Positions 57,634 through 64,000 of a DNA stretch of 64,000 nt are shown piece after piece. The stretch lies in assembly GCF_001889605.1 (NCBI RefSeq), contig NZ_CP018171.1:558001-622000 (forward strand). The letters are read 5' to 3'. This stretch comes from Aquibium oceanicum. GTDB lineage: Bacteria; Pseudomonadota; Alphaproteobacteria; Rhizobiales; Rhizobiaceae. The translations under genes were made by a program, and so were the position numbers. The notes beneath the pieces were generated by a model. That model searched no databases, was not told the origin of the DNA, and saw only the letters and a program-made list of their open reading frames with translations. The first letter of the stretch is position 1; each line of letters starts with the position of its first letter.

Positions 57634-58638
57634 ATGGCGGGCAAGAAGAAGCCTCTCGTCGTCATCACGCGCAAGCTGCCCGACCCGGTCGAGACGCGCA
57701 TGCGCGAGCTGTTCGACGCCCGGCTCGTCGTCGACGACCGTCCCATGACCCAGCCCGAGCTCGTCGCAGCCGTGCGGCAGGCCGACGTCATCGTGCCCAC
57801 CATCACCGACCGCATCGACGCCGCGCTCATCGAGCAGGCCGGGCCGAACCTCAAGCTCATCGCCAATTTCGGCAATGGCGTCGAGCACATCGACGTCGAC
57901 GCCGCGGCGAAGAAGGGCATCACCGTCACCAACACGCCCAACGTCCTCACCGAGGACACGGCCGACATGACCATGGGCCTGATCCTCACCGTGCCGCGCC
58001 GGCTGATCGAGGGTGCGGGCATGCTCACCAAGGAAGGCGGCAAGTGGTCCGGCTGGTCGCCCACCTGGATGCTCGGCCGCCGCATCTGGGGCAAGCGGCT
58101 CGGCATCGTCGGCATGGGCCGCATCGGCACCGCGGTGGCGCGCCGCGCCAAGGCCTTCGGCCTGTCGATCCACTATCACAACCGCAAGCGCGTGGCCCCC
58201 GCCATCGAGGACCAGCTGGAGGCGACCTGGTGGGAAAGCCTCGACCAGATGCTCGCCCGCATGGACATCATCTCGGTCAACTGCCCCTCCACCCCGGCCA
58301 CCTTCCACCTCCTGTCGGCGCGCCGGCTGGCGCTGATGCAGCCCTCGGCCTACGTCGTCAACACCGCGCGCGGCGACATCATCGACGAGGCGGCGCTGAT
58401 CCAGATGGTCCAGGACGGTCGCCTCGCCGGCGCCGGGCTGGACGTCTTCGAGCACGAGCCGGCGATCAACCCCAAGCTGGTAAAACTCGCCGCCCAGGGC
58501 AAGATCGTGCTGCTCCCCCACATGGGCTCCGCCACCATCGAGGGCCGCGTCGACATGGGCGACAAGGTCATCATCAACATCCGCGTCTGGGCCGATGGGC
58601 ATCGGCCCCCGGACAGGGTTCTGCCGCACAGGGGGTGA
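57634..58638 (+). CDS. 2-hydroxyacid dehydrogenase (D-glycerate/glyoxylate reductase type)
   Basis: This 334-residue NAD(P)-dependent D-isomer specific dehydrogenase has the Rossmann motif GMGRIG at 160-165 and the catalytic residues R246 (NTARGD), E275 (EHEP) and H296 (LPHMGSA). It resembles the GyaR-like and D-glycerate dehydrogenase group; the physiological substrate (glyoxylate, hydroxypyruvate or other) is not fixed by sequence. ATG 57634 has GAGGAAAT upstream; an in-frame start further up lacks this. It converges with the TRAP transporter genes across 37 bp that hold a small CTTCCG/CGGAAG inverted repeat. Confidence 0.93.
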   Translation: MAGKKKPLVVITRKLPDPVETRMRELFDARLVVDDRPMTQPELVAAVRQADVIVPTITDRIDAALIEQAGPNLKLIANFGNGVEHIDVDAAAKKGITVTNTPNVLTEDTADMTMGLILTVPRRLIEGAGMLTKEGGKWSGWSPTWMLGRRIWGKRLGIVGMGRIGTAVARRAKAFGLSIHYHNRKRVAPAIEDQLEATWWESLDQMLARMDIISVNCPSTPATFHLLSARRLALMQPSAYVVNTARGDIIDEAALIQMVQDGRLAGAGLDVFEHEPAINPKLVKLAAQGKIVLLPHMGSATIEGRVDMGDKVIINIRVWADGHRPPDRVLPHRG

Positions 58639-58675
58639 GGGAGGACGCTTCGTTCCCTTCCGCGGCTTCCGGAAG

Positions 58676-59959
58676 TCAGTATCCGCTGATACGCGGCAGC
58701 CAGGTCGAGATTGCGGGAACGAATGTGAGGAGCAGCAGGATCGCCGCGTAGGCGACGAGGAAGTACGGCATGTTGCGTATGATCTCGCTGACGCGCACCT
58801 TCACGACGGAAGATACCACGAAGAGGAGGGCGCCCACCGGCGGGGTTACAAGCCCGACCGTCAGGTTCACGATCACCACGATCGCGAAGTGGATCGGATC
58901 GATGCCGAGAGTATGGGCTATGGGGCTGAGGATCGGCACCAGAATGAGGACACCCGGCAGCGGGTCCATGAACAAGCCGAACGCGATCAGCAGCAGGTTG
59001 ACGGCAAGGAGGAAGACGATGGGGCTCAGGTCCCAGGCCCCGATCGTGCCGGCGATGCTTTGCGGTATGCCTTCGATGATGATGATCCATGCAAAGGCGC
59101 GCGCTGCCGCCAGGATGAGCAGGATCGCCACGGAAATCAGTGCCGAGCGAAGAAGGATCCCGGGCAGGTCGCGCAGACGCAGCGACCGGTAGACGAACAT
59201 CCCGCAGAGCAGCGCATAGAAGACGCCGACGACGGAAGCTTCCGTCGGGGTGAAGACGCCGGTGCGAATGCCGCCGACGATGATGACGATCATCATCAAA
59301 GCCGGAACGGCCCGAAGTGTCGTCCGTGCCATCTCGCGCCATGGCGGGCGCGGATCGCCTCCTTTGTAGCCACGCTTCCGGCTCACGTGCCAGTTCACGG
59401 CTGCCATCGAGAGCGAAATGAGCAAGCCCGGAATTATTCCTGCCATGAAGAGCGCTCCCACGGAGACACGACTGTCCTGCATGGCATAGAGGATCATGAT
59501 GATCGAAGGCGGGATGATCGGTCCCACCACGGCGCTGGAGACCGTCAGCGCGCTGGCATAGCTCTTGTCGTAGCCCCCCTTTTCCATCATCCGGATCATC
59601 ATGGCGCCGGGGCCGGCCGCGTCTGCCAGTGCAGAGCCGGAGATGCCTGCGAACATCGTCGACGATAACACGTTCGCGTAGCCGAGGCCTCCGCGATAGT
59701 GGCCGACGAATTGGGAGGCAAAGCGCAGCAGCACCTGCGTCATCGCGCCTCCGGTCATGAGTTCGGCGGCAAGTATGAAGAAGGGGACAGCCATCAGGGG
59801 GAAGCTGTCGAGACCGGAGAACATCTCCTTGACGACGACGATCTGGGGATAGCTGCTGCCGAGACTGATCGCGGCTCCGGTGGCGATGGCGAGCGCGAAG
59901 GCGACCGGCATGCCGATCAGAAGTAGACCGAAGAACGCGACGAACAGGATTACTGCCAT
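58676..59959 (-). CDS. dctM: TRAP transporter large permease (DctM)
   Basis: This 427-residue membrane protein of the TRAP family has about 12 hydrophobic helices. The motifs are GMPVAFALAIATGA, MAVPFFILAAELMTGGAMT, MFAGISGSALADAAGPGAMMI, PIIPPSIIMILYA and PLPGVLILVPILSPIAH. With DctQ it imports an organic acid using the sodium gradient. GGAGA precedes the ATG. It is last of the dctP-dctQ-dctM set, 33 bp after dctQ. Confidence 0.95.
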   Translation of the reverse strand: MAVILFVAFFGLLLIGMPVAFALAIATGAAISLGSSYPQIVVVKEMFSGLDSFPLMAVPFFILAAELMTGGAMTQVLLRFASQFVGHYRGGLGYANVLSSTMFAGISGSALADAAGPGAMMIRMMEKGGYDKSYASALTVSSAVVGPIIPPSIIMILYAMQDSRVSVGALFMAGIIPGLLISLSMAAVNWHVSRKRGYKGGDPRPPWREMARTTLRAVPALMMIVIIVGGIRTGVFTPTEASVVGVFYALLCGMFVYRSLRLRDLPGILLRSALISVAILLILAAARAFAWIIIIEGIPQSIAGTIGAWDLSPIVFLLAVNLLLIAFGLFMDPLPGVLILVPILSPIAHTLGIDPIHFAIVVIVNLTVGLVTPPVGALLFVVSSVVKVRVSEIIRNMPYFLVAYAAILLLLTFVPAISTWLPRISGY

Positions 59960-59992
59960 CGGGATTCTCCACGCATCATGCGCGATGAGCTT

Positions 59993-60505
59993 TCAGTCGA
60001 GGCGGAGCGCATCGTCTTGCGGATCGTCCAGCGTTTCGAGGCGGCTCTCCAGCACGTAGGACTTTGCGACCAGCAGCAGATGCACGATCAGCAGGATGAA
60101 GCCTATCGGCATTGCGGCATAGATGTAGCTGAAGGAAACCCGGGTTGCGGGAGTCACCTGGAAGCGCATTCGCGACAGGTAATCGTATCCCATCCAGACC
60201 ATGACGACGCAAAAGGCCAGCAGCAGTATGGCGACGACCGTGCGCGTCAGCCGTTGCGCTGGCAACGGCAGCATCTCCTGAAAATTGTTTATGGCCACAT
60301 GGCCGCCGAAGCGAAGGGCCAGGCCAGCCCCGATGAACGTCATCCATATCATCAGGTAGCGGGCGACTTCTTCGGACCAGGTGATGGAGAAGTTTGTCAG
60401 GAAACGGAGAGAGACGTTCGCGAACACGATGCAGGACATGGCCGCCAGCAGCAGCACGAGCGCCCACTTGTTCGCCTCGACGAACCAATGCTCGAACGCC
60501 TTCAA
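59993..60505 (-). CDS. dctQ: TRAP transporter small permease (DctQ)
   Basis: This protein of about 170 residues has four membrane helices (ALVLLLAAMSCIVFANVSLRFL, ITWSEEVARYLMIWMTFIGAGLAL, TRTVVAILLLAFCVVMVWMGYDYL and IYAAMPIGFILLIVHLLLVAK), the usual DctQ layout with the SEEVARYLMIWMTFIGA motif. I place the start at TTG 60505 because GGGAGG lies 5 bp upstream; another TTG at 60526 is in frame but borders a hairpin. It couples DctP to DctM. Confidence 0.92.
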   Translation of the reverse strand: MKAFEHWFVEANKWALVLLLAAMSCIVFANVSLRFLTNFSITWSEEVARYLMIWMTFIGAGLALRFGGHVAINNFQEMLPLPAQRLTRTVVAILLLAFCVVMVWMGYDYLSRMRFQVTPATRVSFSYIYAAMPIGFILLIVHLLLVAKSYVLESRLETLDDPQDDALRLD

Positions 60506-60527
60506 CTCGCCCTCCCGAAGTTGCAAC

Positions 60528-60554
60528 GGCGCGCAGGGTGCTTCCCTGCGCGCC
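60528..60554 (-). repeat. 11-bp perfect hairpin between dctP and dctQ
   Basis: GGCGCGCAGGG (60528-60538) and CCCTGCGCGCC (60544-60554) flank a 5-nt loop, 23 nt after the dctP stop on the minus strand. Without a U-run it is more likely a 3' stabiliser and partial terminator that keeps dctP mRNA above dctQ-dctM levels. Confidence 0.75.
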
Positions 60555-60577
60555 TGGCGGATCGCGGTGCCGACCGC

Positions 60578-61579
60578 CTACTTTGTGGCGATGATCTGGT
60601 CGATCAGTTCCTTGTCGTACGTCTGATAGTACTGCTCGTACGCGCTCGCCAGTTGCTCCTGGAACGCTGCCTTCTGCTCGGCCGAGAGCTCGCCGACTTT
60701 CATGCCGGCTTCCTTGAGCTTGGTAACCCCGGCGCTTTCGACGTTGTCCACGAAGCCGCGCATCGCGCTTACCGCCTCTGTCGCGCCTTTGCGGAAGGCT
60801 TCCTGATCCTCTGGCGTCATCTGCTCCCACAATTGCTTGGAGACCAGAAGCATGGCCGGCGAATACACGTGCCCGGAAAGTGTGAGATACTCCTGCACTT
60901 CCGACAGCTTGGCTGAGGTGATCACCGAAAGCGGGTTTTCCTGCCCGTCGATCGTACCCTGCTGCAGCGCACTTATGACTTCCGGCCACGCCATCGGCGT
61001 CGGTGCCGCTCCCAGCGCCTCGAACGCCGCGATGTGAATCGGATTCTCCATCGTCCGGAGCTTCAGGCCCTGGACGTCCTCCGGGGATGCGATCGGGTTG
61101 CGGTTGTTCGTGATGTGACGAAAGCCCTGCTCGCCCCACGCGAGGGCGACCAGGCCGGCATCGTCGAACTTGGCCAGGATGTCCTGACCGATCGGGCCAT
61201 CGAGTACGTTGCGCGCATGAGCGAGGTCACGGAACAGGAACGGAATGTCGAACACACCGGTCTCCGGCACGAAGTTGCTGAGCGTGCCGGATGAGACGAT
61301 CGTCGCTTCCACGGTTCCGAGCTGAAGTCCTTCGATCACCTCGCGCTCACCGCCGAGGCCGGAGGATGGGAAGTGACGGAACGAGTAGCGACCGTCCGTC
61401 TCGGCCTCGACCACTTCCTGCCACTTCTCCGCGGCGACTCCGTAGTGCGAGTCTGGCGCGGCGGCCAGGGCGTAACCGATCTTCACCTCCTGCTGGGCGG
61501 ATGCCGGCGCAGCCCAGACCAGACCTGCAAGCGCCAGCGCCAGAGCGGCGGGTGCAGTCGACCTTGCAAACATATTCAT
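60578..61579 (-). CDS. dctP: TRAP transporter solute-binding protein (DctP)
   Basis: This 333-residue periplasmic protein has a signal peptide (APAALALALAGLVWAAPASA, cleavage before QQEVKIGY). The DctP fold follows, with GEREVIEGLQLGTVEATI, TGVFDIPFLFRD, the ligand-contact region LKLRTMENPIHIAAFEALGAAPTPMAWPEV and IDGQENPL. The conserved arginine in LKLRTMENP normally binds a carboxylate, so the ligand is an organic or amino acid. Neighbouring aconitase X genes make a hydroxyproline-related substrate conceivable. ATG 61579 follows GGGAGTGAG. Confidence 0.94.
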   Translation of the reverse strand: MNMFARSTAPAALALALAGLVWAAPASAQQEVKIGYALAAAPDSHYGVAAEKWQEVVEAETDGRYSFRHFPSSGLGGEREVIEGLQLGTVEATIVSSGTLSNFVPETGVFDIPFLFRDLAHARNVLDGPIGQDILAKFDDAGLVALAWGEQGFRHITNNRNPIASPEDVQGLKLRTMENPIHIAAFEALGAAPTPMAWPEVISALQQGTIDGQENPLSVITSAKLSEVQEYLTLSGHVYSPAMLLVSKQLWEQMTPEDQEAFRKGATEAVSAMRGFVDNVESAGVTKLKEAGMKVGELSAEQKAAFQEQLASAYEQYYQTYDKELIDQIIATK

Positions 61580-62204
61580 CAATTCTCACTCCCAGTTGCG
61601 CAGCGTCTGCTACATTCGAGGTTCCTCACCTACTGCCTTTCCTGCAACACCGCTACCCGGAAAAGGGCGGGGGAGCGGCCATCTTCCAAAGCCATTGCCC
61701 AAGCAAGCTGGCTCGCGAGACTGCGACGTGCGAGTGGAACGCCCGGCCGGGACAGCACCGTCTTCATGGCGAAAGACCCCGGTGCGAGCGTGGACAAATC
61801 CCTCCCCGCGGAAAAAATCCCCGCCGCCAACTCCCTGATTTCCTTCCCCGACTGCCGACTGCCCACTCCCGACTGCCTCCATTCCATCCACGTCTCCCGC
61901 ACCCCCGCTATCCTTCTCCTCGCAGCCTGCCGTCGGGAACGGGACGTACGACCGGACGACCCAGGCAGGTGTGGCGCCGGAGGATGCCCGCGAACGGTGG
62001 CGGGCGTGTTCCGGCCCCCGTCCGGACCGGAGCTGCCCCGCGAGGGGATGGCCGGGATGGCCGGGGGGAAAACGCCGCCGGCGCATGGCAGCGCGTCGAA
62101 ACACAAAAAGAAACGGACGCGATGCCATGCGCCGTCTCCCGACTGGAAAACCCCGGCCTGAAGGCGCGGGAACGCGCCCGCGCGCCACGACGAAAGGACG
62201 AGTG
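61580..62204. other. 625-bp region without a recognisable gene
   Basis: Open frames here are shadow-like, with repetitive Arg/Pro/Ser translations. The region should hold the divergent promoters of dctP and the small gene at 62205. The only distinct element is a short GACTGCC tract (61850-61877). No convincing sigma-70 or EcfG promoter is visible to me. Confidence 0.55.
61850..61877. repeat. Second GACTGCC heptamer tract (4 units, one degenerate)
   Basis: Units at 61850, 61857 and 61871 are exact GACTGCC; the unit at 61864 reads CACTCCC. It is the same heptamer as the nine-copy array at 28473-28535, 33 kb away, in intergenic DNA. Confidence 0.8.
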
Positions 62205-62531
62205 ATGGCAAGGAAATCGCGACAGCCCAGATGGACCCCGAACCCCGAATGCGAGGCCGCCTTCGAGCGCATCACGCGGAACGCGCACCAGTGCGCGGCG
62301 CTCCTGTGGGGCGAGAAACCCTGCGAGAACCCTGAAGAGGAGGCTTCCGGCCGCGCGCTGATGCTGGCCATGGCCATGGGCTACTTCCTCTGCCGCATCG
62401 ACCCGAAGGACGCCCTGGCGCTGTATTCCGGCAAGGGCAGCTTCGCCGATTTCGACTACAAGCCCTATCCGCCCGGCTATCGGGTGAAGGACGGCCTCTT
62501 CAGCGGCCCCACGATCGCGCCGATGCAGTGA
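62205..62531 (+). CDS. Small hypothetical protein
   Basis: I do not recognise this 108-residue protein. It begins MARKSRQPRWTPNPECEAAF, has a helical middle with three cysteines (AHQCAALLWGEKPCENP, then YFLCRIDPKDAL) and a C-terminal part rich in aromatic residues and Pro (FADFDYKPYPPGYRVKDGLF). There is no signal peptide or long membrane segment. AAAGGACG lies 5-12 bp before the ATG and codon use fits real genes in the window, so it is probably expressed. It converges with the aconitase X genes. Confidence 0.7.
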   Translation: MARKSRQPRWTPNPECEAAFERITRNAHQCAALLWGEKPCENPEEEASGRALMLAMAMGYFLCRIDPKDALALYSGKGSFADFDYKPYPPGYRVKDGLFSGPTIAPMQ

Positions 62532-62567
62532 ACCGTCGCGCGGAGAGGGGTACTTTCTGACGGGTTG

Positions 62568-62594
62568 AGAGCGCATCCAAAGACAAAGCGCTCT
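62568..62594 (-). terminator. Inverted repeat at the end of the aconitase X genes
   Basis: AGAGCGC (62568-62574) and GCGCTCT (62588-62594) flank a 13-nt loop; the right arm overlaps the aconitase X small-subunit stop. A U-run is absent, so a terminator role is tentative. Confidence 0.35.
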
Positions 62595-63009
62595 AAGTGC
62601 CCGCCTCCAGCGCCCCCTCGGCACTGACGGCGACCGTCGTCCCGGCAAAGCGCTCGTGAAGCGTCCGGTCGAGCCGCAGCGCCGGCGGCGCCGGCCAGCC
62701 CATCTCGCCCGCCACGATCAGGCCCAGCAGCAGGATCGCGTCCGGCTCGTGCAGGACGATCGCCGCCGGCGCCCGGCCGGCGTGGACGAGTTCGAGCAGC
62801 ACGGCCGACGCCGAGGACGAGCCGATCGTGCCCGGCAGGAAGAGCACGCGCCCGGCGACGCTTTCGCCGTGCTGCGGGTGGCGCACGTCGGCGATGGTTC
62901 CGGTCTTCGGATCGACCCCGCCCCAGAAGCTGATCGGCGCCGAAAGCACCAGCGCCGGCCCGCCCGCCGCCGCGCCGGCCACCAGCACCTCGCCCCGCGC
63001 CGGGCTCAC
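62593..63009 (-). CDS. Aconitase X small (swivelling) subunit, DUF126
   Basis: This 138-residue protein is the separate swivelling domain of aconitase X enzymes (DUF126). Typical parts are APISFWGGVDPKTGTIADVRHPQHGESVAGRVLFLPGTIGSSSASAVLLELV, with the serine cluster SSSASA contacting the substrate. It works with the large subunit encoded just upstream; its GTG start overlaps that stop as GTGA. Bacterial members include cis-3-hydroxy-L-proline dehydratase, while archaeal ones act on mevalonate 5-phosphate. Confidence 0.93.
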   Translation of the reverse strand: MSPARGEVLVAGAAAGGPALVLSAPISFWGGVDPKTGTIADVRHPQHGESVAGRVLFLPGTIGSSSASAVLLELVHAGRAPAAIVLHEPDAILLLGLIVAGEMGWPAPPALRLDRTLHERFAGTTVAVSAEGALEAGT

Positions 63010-64000
63010 GCGTCAAGCTCCCGCAGCACCGGCCGCCCCGCCACCGCGCTCTCCACGCAGTCGGCCAGCGACGCGTAGAGCACCGCGTACCCGGTATTGC
63101 CCGGCGCGTATTGGGCGAACTTTCCCGAATTCGTCATCAAAACGCCGCCCGCCACCTCCGCCATGATCGGCGTCACCACCACGCAGGTGTCGGCCACGAT
63201 CACCACCCCCGCCCGTTCGAGTGCAACGCGCCGTTCGGGGCCGGAGGCGTCGAGCGCGTGCCGACCGGTGCAGGCGAAGAGCGGCACGGCAAGCTTTCGG
63301 CCTGCCACCAACCGCTCCAGCGCCTCCAGTTCGCGCGGCGAAAGATGCGGACTGCCGATCGCCACCGCGTCGATCCTGTCCGCCCTCTCAGCCGTCGACA
63401 GCCGCCGCTGCGCGTCGAGCGCCATGGCCGGCGTGACCGCGATGACCTGCTCCGGTGGCTGCCCGCCCAGCGCCGCCTCGAGGTCCGGCGCCTCCGGCGT
63501 CACGCCCGCGATATGGAACAGCCCCACCGCCCCCGTCGAAGCCGCCGCCGCCCCGAAGGCCTTCAGCGCATCCTCGCCCGGGTGGCCGGCAATCCCCGTG
63601 ACGACACCTACGGCGTTCCCGACCATGCGCCCGAAAAGACTGCCCAACACCGGCCACGCGATCTCCGAGGCGAGGAACGCGGGGGGTAGCGCCGAAACAT
63701 CGAACACGATCCTCGCCCGCCGGTTCTCCACCCGATGCAGCCCGTTATCCGGCGCCCGTCCCGTGATCGCGCAGGCGATGTCGAGAAAATCGCCGTACCG
63801 GTTCGTGCGCGCCCCGAGAACGGAGTTGCAGAACACGACGGCGTTGGATTCCCCCCAGGCGACGTCGGTGCCCTTCTCCGGCCGATGCCCGGCCTGGTAA
63901 GGCGCGCAGGTCCAGGAGGGTTCGCAGCCGAGGTCGCGATACGCCCGCATCATCCGCCGCGCCATCTCGCGCTCGGTCCCTTCGAGCCGCACGCGGCAGC
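63006..64000 (-). CDS. Aconitase X catalytic subunit, DUF521 (N-terminus beyond window)
   Basis: About 331 C-terminal residues of the DUF521 catalytic subunit are visible; the frame is open at the window end, so roughly 60-80 N-terminal residues are missing. Conserved segments are SWTCAPYQAGHRPEKGTDVAWGESNAVVFCNSVLGARTNRYGD and the late TNSGKFAQYAPG motif; the cysteines in TCAPY and VFCNS are likely Fe-S or active-site residues. With the small subunit it most likely dehydrates cis-3-hydroxyproline. The TRAP transporter 1.4 kb away could import the substrate; that link is an inference. Confidence 0.92.
   Translation of the reverse strand, partial: CRVRLEGTEREMARRMMRAYRDLGCEPSWTCAPYQAGHRPEKGTDVAWGESNAVVFCNSVLGARTNRYGDFLDIACAITGRAPDNGLHRVENRRARIVFDVSALPPAFLASEIAWPVLGSLFGRMVGNAVGVVTGIAGHPGEDALKAFGAAAASTGAVGLFHIAGVTPEAPDLEAALGGQPPEQVIAVTPAMALDAQRRLSTAERADRIDAVAIGSPHLSPRELEALERLVAGRKLAVPLFACTGRHALDASGPERRVALERAGVVIVADTCVVVTPIMAEVAGGVLMTNSGKFAQYAPGNTGYAVLYASLADCVESAVAGRPVLRELDA

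Noticed and set aside
61610-62377. A 255-codon minus-strand open frame upstream of dctP
   Set aside because: Composition is low-complexity, it includes a translation of the heptamer repeat and overlaps the better-supported small gene at 62205.

Overview
The window is a high-GC chromosomal segment of an alphaproteobacterium, most likely a member of the Hyphomicrobiales (rhizobial order, Phyllobacteriaceae-like). The evidence is an Irr-type Fur regulator, GGAAC-N16/17-GTT motifs typical of EcfG/RpoE2 (general stress response) promoters, a rhizobial-style nucleoside uptake and salvage cluster, a ubiE-ubiB-coaBC block, a fabA-fabB-fabI operon, and a rimP-nusA-ylxR-infB-rbfA-truB / rpsO-pnp block. 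I saw no rRNA, tRNA, CRISPR array, insertion sequence or prophage.

Region 1 (about 1-11 kb) looks like a stress and DNA-repair island. It holds NHEJ proteins LigD (cut by the window edge) and Ku, a DUF2188 protein, a 3-methyladenine DNA glycosylase, a general-stress-type SDR followed by a poxvirus-type topoisomerase IB, DUF427 and DUF3008 proteins, a HisKA_2 membrane histidine kinase, and a second SDR followed by a GH15 glucoamylase-like enzyme. Good EcfG-type promoter matches lie back to back between ku-ligD and the DUF2188 gene, and in front of the second SDR.

Region 2 (about 11-17 kb) holds a GNAT acetyltransferase, coaBC, a vapBC toxin-antitoxin pair with a 16-bp palindromic operator, ubiB and ubiE, with an adenosine deaminase reading away from ubiE. 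Region 3 (17-21 kb) is a three-gene molybdenum aldehyde oxidoreductase operon (PaoABC-like).

Region 4 (21-37.5 kb) is nucleoside salvage. It has upp and a secreted or anchored retropepsin-like protein, then a long minus-strand operon: nucleoside ABC ATPase, two permeases, cdd, punA, deoC, a two-domain aldehyde dehydrogenase and deoA. Together these import nucleosides, split them to bases and (deoxy)ribose phosphate, cleave deoxyribose-5-phosphate, and probably oxidise the acetaldehyde. The binding protein bmpA sits about 4 kb upstream, separated by an iron alcohol dehydrogenase, a thioesterase, slyX, an anti-sigma-like gene and an MFS transporter. A phosphopentomutase gene is not in the window.

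Region 5 (37.6-44.3 kb) has msrA, a small membrane protein, fabA-fabB-fabI (unsaturated fatty acid synthesis), a degenerate-GGDEF/EAL protein and an RsmC-like methyltransferase. Region 6 (44.3-57 kb) is the transcription and translation block pnp, rpsO, an SH3 protein, corA, truB, rbfA, infB, ylxR, nusA and rimP, then divergent irr. Several structured leaders suggest post-transcriptional control here, including a terminator-like hairpin between the rimP promoter and rimP.

Region 7 (57-64 kb) has an SH3 protein, a 2-hydroxyacid dehydrogenase, a TRAP transporter (dctP-dctQ-dctM), a small unknown gene, and the two subunits of an aconitase X enzyme (the large one cut by the window end), possibly for hydroxyproline catabolism.
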